Positions 24,208 through 35,146 of a DNA stretch of 64,000 nucleotides are shown piece by piece. The stretch covers positions 11,470,001-11,534,000 of the forward strand of contig CP075493.1 of NCBI GenBank assembly GCA_021613535.1, written 5' to 3'. Below the pieces are notes generated by a model. That model saw only the letters and a program-made list of their open reading frames with translations, made no database searches and was not told where the DNA came from. Every line of letters begins with the position of its first letter. Positions within the stretch are counted from its first letter, which is position 1. A program made the position numbers and the translations under genes. Origin of the DNA: Adineta vaga (Eukaryota > Rotifera).

Positions 24208-24771
24208 ATGAAAATTGTTTATATGCCTGACGTAGGTTTTAAAATTAATGATCAATATGAAGAAAGAACGATAAAATGGAATGATCAACGGAAACATATT
24301 CGGAAAACAGTATTAAAAGAATATGCTTACAAAAAAGATGACTTTAAATATGATGCACTTGATATTTCTGGAAAACGAGACATTTACTCCACAGATGAGG
24401 TGTTTTTTGTCTTAAATTATGATGTATCATCGAATGCACTGAAGGAAATCGAGATTCATCATGGAATTGATATTGAAGTAAATGGTGTAATCATCAAATT
24501 TGGCGACAAAATGGCAACAGTTGCTGAACAACTTGGTATCAAACCTACAGTTTTAGATAATGGTGGAACCTATCTATTTCCAACATTAAAAATGACGATA
24601 TCAAATAGTCGAGAAATGGGTGATGACAATAATAGTGAATCAGATGCAACCGACGAGTCACAAGATATTTGTGAAGAAACTGATGGCGCTGACACTGCCT
24701 ATTTTTATGCTTCGAGCAATATTGATCATTTGCTAGAAGATATAGACACAAAAGAAGACAAAGACCATTGA
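24208..24771 (+). CDS. Orphan acidic protein
   Basis: Single exon, 187 residues, ATG at 24208. The first 135 residues look globular and mixed alpha/beta (MKIVYMPDVGFKINDQYEER, HHGIDIEVNGVIIKFGDKMA, VAEQLGIKPTVLDNGG). The remaining 50 are strongly acidic and probably disordered (DDNNSESDATDESQDICEE). There is no signal peptide or membrane segment. The amino-terminal part is reminiscent in style of small bacterial cytosolic proteins, but I do not recognise a family. Spacers of about 310 nt upstream and 380 nt downstream show nothing more. Likely a real gene because the open frame is long for this AT content and composition is protein-like. Confidence 0.6.
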   Translation: MKIVYMPDVGFKINDQYEERTIKWNDQRKHIRKTVLKEYAYKKDDFKYDALDISGKRDIYSTDEVFFVLNYDVSSNALKEIEIHHGIDIEVNGVIIKFGDKMATVAEQLGIKPTVLDNGGTYLFPTLKMTISNSREMGDDNNSESDATDESQDICEETDGADTAYFYASSNIDHLLEDIDTKEDKDH

Positions 24772-25155
24772 AAATGTTGATTATAATAAAGAAAAATGTA
24801 ACGTTCTTTGAACACACAGAATATTGTGTTGGCCAAATCTTTGTCTATAAACTTAAGTTTCTTTGTTTGCATCTGCAACTAATAGTTTCGATGAATATGT
24901 TGTTGCCCTTTGACTTACTGACTTTTTTTTCCAATTTACGCAATATCTATCATATGATAAATTAATATGAATCATGCAAGAGAAATATATCATATGTGCG
25001 TAGGAGAAAGAGACGCAATATTCTTTTTTTTAATCAAATGATAAGATAAAAAATAATGTTTTTGAGTAAATGAGGATCGATATAAAAAGCAAAGTTTTAT
25101 CTGTAAAAGATAATTCCATCTTCAATAACATATTTTCATCCTATTTCCAATAACG

Positions 25156-25457
25156 ATGAATGCAAAAGTTCTATTACTTTTTGCATGTGTCTATATTTTT
25201 GGAATTGTTCTTACTGCAAGTCAACAGAACAGTAATGTTTCGAATTTGTTGCATACAGAATATCTTTACTCAGTCATGTTTTATCTTTAGATGGATTGAA
25301 ATCAATCAAATTTGCTGGTACACGTGATATTTGGGGTTGTAATGGTCCAAATAATATAAATAATCACAAATGTCGAGTTCATTGTCGCACAAGAGGCTAT
25401 CGAAATGGTCAATGTAGCCCTTTATGGAATTACGAACGATGTGTCTGTGTACGATAA
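25156..25457 (+). CDS. Defensin-like secreted peptide (CS-alpha-beta)
   Basis: Two exons, 25156-25231 and 25291-25457, joined by a 59-nt GT-AG intron; 243 nt, 80 residues. Residues 1-21 are a clear signal peptide (MNAKVLLLFACVYIFGIVLTA). The mature part has six cysteines in the order C...C-x3-C...C...C-x-C (GCNGP, KCRVHC, NGQC, ERCVCVR). That is the cysteine pattern of invertebrate defensins and related CS-alpha-beta peptides, and the peptide is basic. Expected role: secreted antimicrobial peptide. It is too short and split to appear as one open frame. A related Cys-stabilised non-antimicrobial peptide is the alternative. Such peptides occur in arthropods, molluscs and fungi; I do not know of a described rotifer example. 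Confidence 0.8.
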
Positions 25458-26074
25458 GTGACTCGAGAGCATACAGCATTCCAATTTCTATCAATATATA
25501 ATCTGGAATATTCTGCTCATTAATTCTTTTTTTTGCTACTATGATCATTTCATCAAAAAAATAAAAAGAATTTTTGACATTACATCGACTAATTGATCAA
25601 TAAACACATGTTGATCTTCTCTGTTGTTGTTATCCTCTTGATTATTTTCAAGGATGGAAGTGAAAATATGAGTTTGTAATTATTTGAATTATATACTATA
25701 TCGTTTTCAAACCAATAATGTTAAAATTATTCAGTACTTTTTGTCGTTGATTTTTCATCTTTTACTTTAATCGATTCCATATTTTTATAAAAAAAAACAA
25801 GAGAAAAAAGAACAAACTGTAAACGATGAGAAACGAGAGACTGCAGTTTTTCTCTCATTCAACAGATGTGAAAGGATAGAAAGAGAATTAAAGCGTTTCA
25901 AGCATTAAGCTATACGCTGCATAATTTTTAGTTAAAAAAACAAACATTTGATGAGTATTACCACATGTGTAAAAAGCAAGAAAAAGTAACTCTTCTCTCA
26001 TTCACGTGCATGATGAAGAATTTATTTATATATTTCTAGACAATTTTTACTACTATCTTATTAATTATACATAA
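25458..26074. other. Intergenic, nothing recognised
   Basis: AT-rich spacer between the defensin-like gene and the glycosyltransferase. No open frame on either strand looks coding. Confidence 0.45.
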
Positions 26075-27553
26075 ATGAAATCCGAAAGATCATCGATCTT
26101 AAAACATTATTTCAGTCGGTTCATGTTCTTTATTATTCGAATTTTTGAAACAAAACGTTCTCTATCACGATGGATTAAACGGATCCTAATAATCACTACG
26201 ATTATATATATAATACTTTATTCGCAGCTTTTAATTACTGATGTTAAGCCGATGCAATCTAGTTCTTATAATAGGAGCGTTACTGCAATGTTAAATAACA
26301 ATAATATATTGAAAACAACTATGAATATTGAAATTCTAAATTTGTTTGACAATCAAATATTGCATAGAAATAACAAACCTTTGCCACAATATGCTGGTGA
26401 ATATGTTGAACTACCATCGATTTCAATAATGAATAGTAGTGTATACAAATACACTATCGAAGAAATCTTCTTTATTCTTACTACAAACACAAAACGAATA
26501 CGGACGACGATTCATTATTTAAAATTTTGGGCAAATTTTCCAAATATCAATTGTCTTTTAGTCTTCGAAGAGATGGATTTTATGAATTGTACAAATATTA
26601 CAGACTATCTTATACATGAAGGAATTCTTTGTGAAATACAAACGTCAAATGTAAAACGTTATGAAGAAAGATACTATCAATTGTTCAATCAAGCTTGGAA
26701 TAAGCTAGAAAAAGATAATCATGATAGTAATATTAAGAAAAAGATACAATGGTTTGCTGTAGGTGATGATGATACACTCTGGTTTATAAATAATCTCTTA
26801 CGGTTACTCGAATATTATAATTCATCGAGTGCTCTATATCTAGGAAATACTTCAACTAAAAAGATTCTACTCAATCGGCATGGTGCGTTTTTTGGCTATG
26901 GTGGTGCAGGTATTCTTTTCAGTCGACCATTAGTATTACTATTTGTGCAGCACCGTCAAGAATGTGAACAATTTCTTACTGCATTTGGTGGAGATGAGAT
27001 GATCGGTAAATGTGTTACGCAAGTTTTGAAAATAAATCTAACAAAGAACAATCATTTTCATCAAATGGATCTATTTGGAGATATGCTTGGTCTAATAGAA
27101 AATGGTATGGATAGATTAGTAACTTTACATCATATGTTTAGTCATTGGAGACCATTTCCTGATTCAGACACCGATAAATTGAATGAAACAATATATCGTT
27201 TGAGTATAGCCTATACAACATTTAATGAACATTATCTGAAAAGATATCTTTATTTTAATTATAATACGAATCAAAGTGTATTATTAACATTGGGTCATTC
27301 GGTTAGTGTATTTAATCGAATCTTATCTCACAAAGACTTCTCTCAAATTGAAAAAACATGGTGCTGTGATGAAATAGTAGATAGAATAACTAGACCAAAA
27401 GAAGAAAACAAAACCACTTGGTATTTTCAACAGATGATCAAGACAACATCTACTGATATCATCAAATATGAAATGATTTATGAAAATAAAACTAACTATA
27501 ATAATCCATATTCGAATATTAAAGTTACAATCAAAAACGTAGCCATAGATTAA
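26075..27553 (+). CDS. Fringe-like / DUF604-type glycosyltransferase
   Basis: Single exon, 492 residues. The amino terminus is short, basic and cytoplasmic, followed by a signal anchor (WIKRILIITTIIYIILYSQL), so it is a type II Golgi membrane protein. The luminal part shows IFFILTTNTKRIRTTIHYL (donor-binding strand), the metal-binding DDD motif in WFAVGDDDTLWFINNLLRLL, then FGYGGAGILFSRPL and LTLHHMFSHWRPF-like VTLHHMFSHW. This order (TxK, DDD, GGAG, LHH) fits beta-3-glycosyltransferases of the fringe/C1GALT/DUF604 group. Many N-glycosylation sites are present. The sugar donor and acceptor are unknown. The plant/fungal DUF604-like GGAG and LHH context is closer than animal fringe. Confidence 0.82.
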   Translation: MKSERSSILKHYFSRFMFFIIRIFETKRSLSRWIKRILIITTIIYIILYSQLLITDVKPMQSSSYNRSVTAMLNNNNILKTTMNIEILNLFDNQILHRNNKPLPQYAGEYVELPSISIMNSSVYKYTIEEIFFILTTNTKRIRTTIHYLKFWANFPNINCLLVFEEMDFMNCTNITDYLIHEGILCEIQTSNVKRYEERYYQLFNQAWNKLEKDNHDSNIKKKIQWFAVGDDDTLWFINNLLRLLEYYNSSSALYLGNTSTKKILLNRHGAFFGYGGAGILFSRPLVLLFVQHRQECEQFLTAFGGDEMIGKCVTQVLKINLTKNNHFHQMDLFGDMLGLIENGMDRLVTLHHMFSHWRPFPDSDTDKLNETIYRLSIAYTTFNEHYLKRYLYFNYNTNQSVLLTLGHSVSVFNRILSHKDFSQIEKTWCCDEIVDRITRPKEENKTTWYFQQMIKTTSTDIIKYEMIYENKTNYNNPYSNIKVTIKNVAID

Positions 27554-27873
27554 CACAAAAACTATAATTTACGTATGTTAATAGAAATAGTTTTGAAGAA
27601 TAATTAGAAAAAGAACATTCAATTATTCTATCCATATCTATAAAATGATAATAATCGAAGAGCATTGTTTGGATGAGTCATTGCGATTGATGTTGAGGGA
27701 GTTGGTTAATCCTATAAATAGATTTATTTTGATATCAATAAAAGTCAGTGATGCAGGAACTACTATCGATTGGTTCGCTTAAAAAAGGGAATATTTTCTA
27801 TATCAAGACTAGAACAGAAATGCATCAAAACTGATAGTCATTAAAATAGTCATATATGATGATATTGGTTGAA
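27554..27873. other. Intergenic spacer between convergent genes
   Basis: About 320 nt between two 3' ends; nothing recognised beyond likely poly(A) signals in AT-rich sequence. Confidence 0.45.
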
Positions 27874-29843
27874 TTATGCAGAAGATTTATTATAGTATAC
27901 GTCCCATACTGATTTGATCGGAGAACGAGGAAGAGAATGTACATCAAATTGATGATTGTAGCCGAAAACAGCAGATCCAACATATTTCAGTGCTTGCGTT
28001 GTTATCATCGATTCTGGTGCTGGAAGACAAAGTACCGAAACACGACAACCATATTTGACTGTTTCTGTTGATAATGGTTCACCGGAATCTTGTTCAACGA
28101 GTGTGATTAAGTCTGGAACATTAGCAATTATTTCATTCTCATATCGAGCTACTAAATTTTCGTTTTGAAAATCAATTGTTAATAATCTCCCTTCCTTTGT
28201 TTCGATTGCAACGTGACCTCGAGCAAAACCAGCACTAGTATATCGTTCTACACCTGTTACTTTACCATCGAAAATTAGAATATGACCATATCCTGCTTCT
28301 GCGACTGCTTGAATCGCATCTTTTTTATGACTAAATTTTGCTTCACCTAATGCATAGAAAGAGAGAACCTTTGTTTTTATTTGAAGAAATTTAAAAATGA
28401 AATACGTACCTAAAAACCATGCTCGAGAGAGACTATTATGTACAGAATATTTTTGTACTTGTTCACCAGTTAATGGTGGCATACACAATCCACCTCTCAA
28501 ACCCATCTTAATACATTTCTTTCTTAGAACATCTTCTAACTCACGTACATCTTTAATTATATCTTCGGTATAGAGAACTGTACGTCCATGAATATCACAC
28601 ATACAAGTAGGAGTTACACTTCGACCAAGAATAAAAGGTAATTTCTGATCAAGTCTTGGAAATGCTCGACCCATATTATCGCAATCAACACATACTACAT
28701 TTTTCATTGCTCCAACTAATAAATTTCGTAAACCATTTGCTCCACCCATTTCTCCACTGAATACAGTTGTTATCTTCTTCGAAAGATATGTTTCAATGGC
28801 ATCGATAGCAAGCAGACATTCATTACCACTAGGTAATTGCTCATGAGATACTGTTGGTGCACCCATAAAGCCAATAACTGCTACCAAATCAGACGATGAA
28901 TGAAGAGAAGTCGGAGGTATAACACGCATCTTACAGTTATCATTTCTAAGTATTTCTAGACATGACAATTTTGTATGATAAGATTCACCACCACCACCAC
29001 AACCTAGAATAACGACTCCATAAGCAATGTATTCAATATCAATTGCATCAATGATCCATACACCATTCTCATCAAATACAGGACGTTTATTAGAGATAAT
29101 CGTATATTTCTGTGGTTGGATTGCTTTTGGTAAATCTTGGGACATATTCATTAAACAATTTTGTTCATTAGTTTCTTGAGAACATGTTTCTAATTTCGTA
29201 AGATCTAATTCACAGATTGCAGTGAGTAAAACTCTATGTTTGTATCCACCTGGATAGTAGCTCAAAGGAATTTGTTCTATATCAACCAAACGAATTGTAC
29301 TTGAACGAGCACCATTTTGTTCACATTGTTGTTGAACAGTTTGTATAAGCCGATCAAGTTCAACTTTACGTTGTGCACCACCATCCATTGACGATGGTAA
29401 AAGATCAACGATCGATTCATTTGTTTCACTTATTGAACATAGAGCAGCACCAACAGCATTACAAACGGCGAAATGTGCTGGACGAATGAACTATGATATA
29501 GCAAAGAGCATAAGCTAGAGATTTATATAGGATCGACACTTCTGTCACACCATCTAAAGATTGTTTGAAATCAACAAGAATTGATCCTCCACCACAGAGT
29601 ATGACAGGTATCGGTTCTTTATTTGTCTTCATTCGATCGATTCCACGAGTAATTGTATTTTTTATATAACTAACTACTTGCTCAACAATTGACGATTGTA
29701 TATTCACTGTTGAATGTCCAATCTAGACCTGCGAGTATTATAACAATTACACATAAGAGAGGAACTTACTTCTGCAGCTAATCCATCAGCTAGAGCAATA
29801 TCAGTAGTAGTCATTGTTTGACCACAAAAAGCTAAACCTTGTG
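27874..29843 (-). pseudogene. Hydantoinase A C-terminus fused to DUF917, 5'-truncated
   Basis: Exons on the minus strand: about 29843-29770, 29722-29540, 29490-28410 and 28346-27874, with GT-AG introns of 47, 49 and 63 nt that keep frame. The first two and a half exons read as the end of HyuA: GLAFCGQTMTTTDIALADGL, PVILCGGGSILV and RPAHFAVCNAVGAAL. Then comes a DUF917 domain (VVILGCGGGGESYHTKLSC, SGEMGGANGLRNLLVGAM, CDNMGRAFPRLD, GRSVTPTCMCDI). Hydantoinase/oxoprolinase A opens five-membered rings such as hydantoin or 5-oxoproline using ATP; DUF917 proteins accompany it. Here all of the amino-terminal HyuA domain is missing, and homology ends within a few bases of a TGTGGG telomere-like tract. 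The DUF917 part is intact and could still be translated from an internal ATG (29388). Probably foreign in origin. Confidence 0.8.
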
Positions 29844-29848
29844 TTCGT

Positions 29849-29902
29849 GTATGTGGGTGTGGGTGTGGGTGTCCAATAGATGAATATCCACACCCACATA
29901 AG
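29849..29902. repeat. Telomere-like TGTGGG tract with inverted partner
   Basis: Three TGTGGG units on the plus strand (from about 29852) are followed after roughly 15 nt by CCACACCCACATA. TATGTGGGTGTGG and CCACACCCACATA form a perfect 13-bp inverted repeat. TGTGGG is the bdelloid telomere unit. The G-rich strand points away from the truncated hydantoinase gene, as expected if a telomere had been added to a broken gene end; the C-rich part points the other way. Positions are accurate to one or two bases. Confidence 0.75.
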
Positions 29903-30383
29903 TAAAACGAACAACCTTATCATATATGATATGTTTAATTCATAAAACAATTACCACGAAAATTGTTTCAAATCCTAATATTTTCTATTCAACAAGTTAT
30001 TATGTTTAAGCTTCCAGTGTTTCTCATCGTAGATTTTCAAATTCGTTAAAGTATATACTTCGTTCAAAATGATTACGCGATTTTTGTACACCGTTAGAAT
30101 ATTCACAAAAAATGATCGTCATTTTCTAATGTAAAAATAACCATTTATCCTTCGCTAAATGACGTACATACATACACCTATCGAAGTAATGCATATATCA
30201 TGTTCTCCTATTAAAATGACGTCAATAAAACATCGTTTATATGTAAACACACGTAAATCCTGACTTATAAACAAACGAAATTTCGTTTTATAGATTCTTC
30301 GTCATATAAAAATTGATATATATATATATATAAATGCAAATGAACAACTGTAATATTATAATTATTAACAAACTATTCAAAAA
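29903..30383. other. Intergenic with TA-rich promoter-like stretch
   Basis: AT-rich spacer. A run of TA repeats at about 30314-30332 lies some 50 nt upstream of the small secreted-peptide frame and could serve as a TATA region, but this is only suggestive. Confidence 0.3.
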
Positions 30384-30614
30384 ATGGTTGCTACCATGAA
30401 ATTGGCATATTGCATTGCTTTACTAATGTTAGTACTAACAAGTTGCTTGGCAAGAATCATGCCACAAGATGATAACAATTACAATATTGATATAAATCGT
30501 CAATCAAGTCTACATAGCATTGATGGAAAGGCAAAACGTAGTTTGAAATGTTCACTAATCATAGAATCTTCACTCATATTATATCAATACGAAAGTTTTG
30601 CTTCATACAGATGA
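30384..30614 (+). CDS. Small secreted peptide precursor, putative
   Basis: 76 residues, ATG at 30384 (a second ATG at residue 5). Residues 1-23 are a convincing signal peptide (MKLAYCIALLMLVLTSCLA). An asparagine/aspartate-rich propeptide-like region follows, then a possible dibasic processing site (GKAKR) and a short tail with one cysteine (SLKCSLIIESS). The layout resembles a neuropeptide or antimicrobial precursor, but no family is recognised and the tail may be read into an intron. It directly precedes the 98-bp repeat array. Confidence 0.4.
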   Translation: MVATMKLAYCIALLMLVLTSCLARIMPQDDNNYNIDINRQSSLHSIDGKAKRSLKCSLIIESSLILYQYESFASYR

Positions 30615-30619
30615 ATATT

Positions 30620-32200
30620 TTTGTATTAAGTTCTCCCACTTTGTAATATTCATCTGTCATATCATCTTTCGTCATAACATTAACTGAAAATATTTTCTTC
30701 ATCTAGTCAACAAAATCTTAGAATAAATTGATCTTTTCAAGTATTCATTTGCCATATAATGATCAATCATATTATCATTCACCCATCATTACTATATAGG
30801 AAGATCAATTTTTGAATAAAGACTTCCTCTTCTGATACATTCATTTGTCATATATCTTTTATCAAGGTACGATAATTTTCAATTTTTACTTAAAAAATGA
30901 TCAAAATATTTGTATGAAATCTTCCACCTTTAAACTATTCATTTGATATATTTTCATTGATTATACGTCGATACATAAATCTTTATCTTAATGTCACGAA
31001 AATGTTTGAATAAAGATTTCCTATTTTAAAATCTTCATTCACTATGTAATTCTCGATCATAATAATAATTTCCAAATTTCCTTTCGACAAAATCAAGATG
31101 TTTGAATAAAATGTTGCCATTTCGATATATTCATATTCTATTTAGTTTCTAATCATTCTATCAAGATTAAATTCTTAATTCAAAATAATACAAATATTTT
31201 AATAATAATATATTTTGAAATATTCATTCATCATACAATTTTACGACATACTATTAATTGTTAATCTATGTTTCTAAATTATCAAAATATGTTACTAAAA
31301 TACTCGTGATCTAAGATGTTAATTTGAGACATGATCATCAAATCATAGTATTGAAGTATAACATTTTCTTCGTAATGATCGGAATATCCGACTAAAATCT
31401 TCCACTTTTCAAAATTTCGAAATATTTATTTGATACCTAATCATCGACTATGCAATGAAATCGAAATCTTTATTGCAAAACGCTCAATATATTTGCATAA
31501 AGCTTTCGTATTTTAAAATTTTCATTTTCCAATTGATCTTTCCGATCTTAACATTGTTATTTAATATTTCTTTTCAAGCGTTGAAAATATTTGAATAATA
31601 TCATCTTCCTGATTTAACGTATTCATTTTGATATATAATACTTAGTCACACTATTAATATCAAAACATTTTCTTCAAAGTAACCAGTATATTTGAATATA
31701 ATTATCCTTTGAAATATTCGTTTGTCAGTTGATCTTTCATCATACGCGACGGAATAGCAAATTTTTCATAAAAATGATCAAAATATACGAATCAAGATGT
31801 CCTTTAAAGTATTCATTTGTCAGATTATATTCAAATTATACCATAAAACGGCAAATTTTTCTTTCAATGTGATAAAAATATTTGAATAAATTCGTCCAAT
31901 TCTCAACTATTCATTCATCATATAATCTTCTCTTATACTAAAGAATTTCACATTTTTATATTTTAATTATCCAAATATCTTAATAAATTCTTTCTGTTTT
32001 GAGATATTCATTTAATATATCATCATTTGATAATTTCTTCTTTTATGAACTATAAAACTTGTTTCTTGAAAATAATCAAACTATTAGAAAAATAGAAAAT
32101 ATTGCATTGATGTATTCATTTCTAATGTTATTTTTTTGTATCATCGTATTAATAAGTATTTAGAAGTGTAAACAAATATGTGAATAAAACTGCGAGGATA
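30620..32200. repeat. Diverged tandem array, unit about 98 bp
   Basis: A motif of the form TTTGAATAAA-x-CTTCC recurs at about 30719, 30811, 30908, 31004, 31101, 31198, 31291, 31388, 31492, 31590, 31691, 31786, 31881, 31979, 32081 and 32179. The mean spacing is close to 98 bp. Between these anchors a second motif (TATTCATTTGTCATAT and variants) recurs at the same period. About 16 units are present, all strongly diverged and none open for translation. No target-site duplication or transposon protein was seen. It is an old minisatellite or satellite relic. Confidence 0.75.
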
Positions 32201-33590
32201 AATCACACAGGTATGTTCAGTCAATGAAAATTGTTTTTAAGATAAACCATCCGTAGATATAATGTTCTGTGTGTGAACAATTGATGATCTGTTACTATAA
32301 GATATGAAACTTTACTGGAAGGAAAAAATAGTCAAACAGTATTTAGTCTTGAAGAAGTTACATTTGTTTTTCGAAATCTGATGACTGAAAATATTCTATA
32401 ATTTATTCTTAATTGTTTTTTTTCTATTTTAGGAAATATGATTTATACAATTTCAATATTTATATGCAACATCATCTTTATTTTTTTTTTCTTTTTATAT
32501 TTTCATTATCAAATTGTAATAAAAGTCTTCTGTATATCAAAATCAAACTTTATTGAGATTTTCACATATTACCATATAGTCTCATGGTGGAATGACGTAA
32601 TTTTTCGATTCCTGTTAGCGATATTTTCCAATCTACTTTTCGTAGAAACACTGTTAGAGACGAAAGTTGAGGAATATCAAAATGCAATACGATCCTTAGA
32701 TTTATTTGTTTTTGTAAAAATTAATTTTTATTTTAAAAGGTCAACTTTAGTTTCATTTTAAGACACAACAATTTCTTGTATTGAGATCTCTTTCATGATT
32801 CCCTCTCCAAAGTTTGGTTTTTCAAAACAAAATAACAAATTGCTTTTATTGCATTCAGTCATGTTTGTTCAGAAGTAAACTGATATTACGAAATCTTATA
32901 TAAAGTGGAACAAACTATAGTTGAAATTTTACGCAATTAATTTTTCTATGAGATAACGCCGGTTAGTTTGTGATGATAATCCCTTAGGTATATACAAAAA
33001 GATCGAATGAGTATGGGATCAAATACATATATATTTCATTTAGATATGCATCATGGACATCCATATATTCTTGCCTCATTAACTACTTGAGATCGTATGA
33101 TCAAAAGCCTCCAAAATTCTTTCGTATAGTCGCAACGAAATGCATCTATTTACTTTAAAATGGGAGTGATTGTGAAGAATCCGTGTAGAGGATGTAAGTG
33201 GGATTGATGAATAAATATACGACATCCACATCCTCAAAAAGAACAAATGACTGTCTTTATAAAAGTCGAATATACATAAAGGAAGGTTGGTATAGAAAAA
33301 ACATGTGCCGCCCTTTATCAAGACCATTTCTACTGATAAGAAGTCATTCATCTCGAGCACGGTCGGAAGATGAATTCAACACTCCAGTTTATTGCTACTC
33401 AATATAATGTGTCGAAATGAAATCAAAGTATTCAATAGACATCATGAGTTAATATTATCGATGAAAATGAAAAGAATAATTTTTATTCAATGAAAGAAAG
33501 CAAAGAACCTTGTTCACAGAAAATCATCGAAAAAAGAAAAACAAAAAGTATGTTCAATCATTTCAATGCAATGAATGTGAATGTTCTAAA
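32201..33590. other. Intergenic, nothing firm
   Basis: AT-rich spacer of about 1.4 kb. Open frames at 32438-32761 and 33079-33407 are low-complexity or overlap on both strands and are not supported. Confidence 0.4.
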
Positions 33591-35140
33591 CTAGTTTAAC
33601 AAGACATAAACAAATCGATCTGCTGCTCCGTTACCATAAAGTTTTAAATAAAATGAAATCGTGTAATACCCTCCTTGAACAGTAGAAAAAGATTGAATGA
33701 GATGATCGTAGTTACTGCATTTATCTACATAGCAATAGGATCCTGAACGACAATCGCTTCCTGTGATCTGACCATATTGATCGTTTGATCCGCCGCAATT
33801 GCTATTCGTAGAACAATACTGTGTCCAATTGGATAAATTCCCTGTTTCAAATCCACCATTGCCAAGTACGTAAGTTTGAGCATTTACATATTGTACAGAA
33901 ACATCATCTAATAACCAATATTTTTGCTGACCTGCTTTTTCGCCTTTTATAACAAATTTTAATGTGGCAGAAGAACTATTCGCAAGAAAACCATATGTGT
34001 GAAAAGTATAACTAGTTGGCGCAGAACCCGAATCAAAACTGACAATTTGTCCTGTGGTAAGTGGAGTTGTACATACTGGCGCTTTTCAATACAATATTAG
34101 ATTAGATTAATCAAATTAAAACAAAAATCACTGTTTCGAAACTTACCAGTCGTTGTTGAGGTTGATGATGTGGATGATGTTGATGTTTTTGAGGTTGATG
34201 ACGTTGATGATGTGGATGATGTTGATGTTTTTGAGGTTGATGACGTTGATGATGTGGATGATGTTGATGTTTTTGAGGTTGATGACGTTGATGATGTGGA
34301 TGATGTTGATGTTTTTGAGGTTGATGACGTTGATGATGTGGATGATGTTGATGTTTTTGAGGTTGATGACGTTGATGATGTGGATGATGTCGAAGTTGAG
34401 GTCGATGATGTTGAGGTGGAAGTTGATGTTGATGATGTTGAGGTTGTTGATGAACCTGAAAGACAAGAGATCGATAAATCATATATCAATTGCAAGGTTT
34501 TAATAAATTCCGTTTGAATTGAGTCAGAAGAAAGAATGATGTTTAGATCATTTTGTATAGAAAAGTATAAAACTTATTATAGTTAGTCTCTCGACGATAA
34601 CGTATTTTACTTTTGATATTAATAGAAATAACTGTATCGAAAAGGAAACGAACAAGACAATCCTTTTGCAAATGATTCTGCTTTTTGGGAATTAAACGAA
34701 ATGATTCAATCTTTCTATGCAATATGTCATTATATTTTACTACGTGAAAGAATATGTTTGAGGATACTGTTATAGTGAAAAGAAAGCTAATATGAAGAAT
34801 GAATCTAATAAGAACTAAATTCAAACAGTTAAATACATTTAAGCACAATACGATTGCAATTACTTGTTGTCAATGATGGTTCAGATGGAATTTGAAGAAA
34901 GAAAAAAGTTGAATTAATTGTATTTACTAGTCCAAGATCATTGACTGTGTAATTATTAATTAATTCACATGTATTATTATTTGTAAAACAATTCCATGCA
35001 ATAACTGATATATTCAATGCTTTGCATGTACATTGTTGGCAAGTCATTGAATAAAAAGTTTGATTAATATTTGTCGCTATGAATGTTGTGTTAATAATTG
35101 AACCAATAACAATAGAAAAACTTGTATGAACTGCAAATAT
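33591..35140 (-). CDS. Secreted Cys-rich / Ser-Thr linker / jelly-roll-like protein
   Basis: Three exons recognised on the minus strand: about 35125-34864, 34455-34147 and 34081-33591. The joins keep frame, and the two introns are 408 and 65 nt. The first encodes a Cys-rich module (SMTCQQCTCKALNISVIAWN, NNNTCELINN). The second encodes a linker of almost only Ser and Thr with Lys every 14 residues. The third encodes a beta-rich domain (FVIKGEKAGQQKYWLLDDVS, VLGNGGFETGNLSNW, CRSGSYCYVDKC) like carbohydrate-binding jelly-roll domains. The open frame reaches 35146 only with a TTG start. An ATTTGCAG acceptor at about 35126 suggests that a signal-peptide exon lies upstream; it was not located. Likely secreted and O-glycosylated. 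The stop is TAG at 33591. Confidence 0.65.
34160..34385. repeat. 42-bp minisatellite inside coding exon
   Basis: Five near-perfect copies of a 42-bp unit. On the minus strand each encodes 14 residues, mostly Ser/Thr with one Lys (STSSTSSTSSTSKT). Because the unit is a multiple of three without stops, several frames on both strands stay open here; only the minus Ser/Thr frame joins its flanking exons. Confidence 0.9.
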
Positions 35141-35146
35141 TAACAA

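Noticed and set aside
32438-32761. Open frame of 107 codons
   Set aside because: Phe/Ile-rich reading of AT-rich DNA without domain or splice support.
34111-34517. Four further long open frames over the 42-bp repeat on both strands
   Set aside because: They arise because the repeat unit is a multiple of three without stops; only the minus Ser/Thr frame joins flanking exons in phase.
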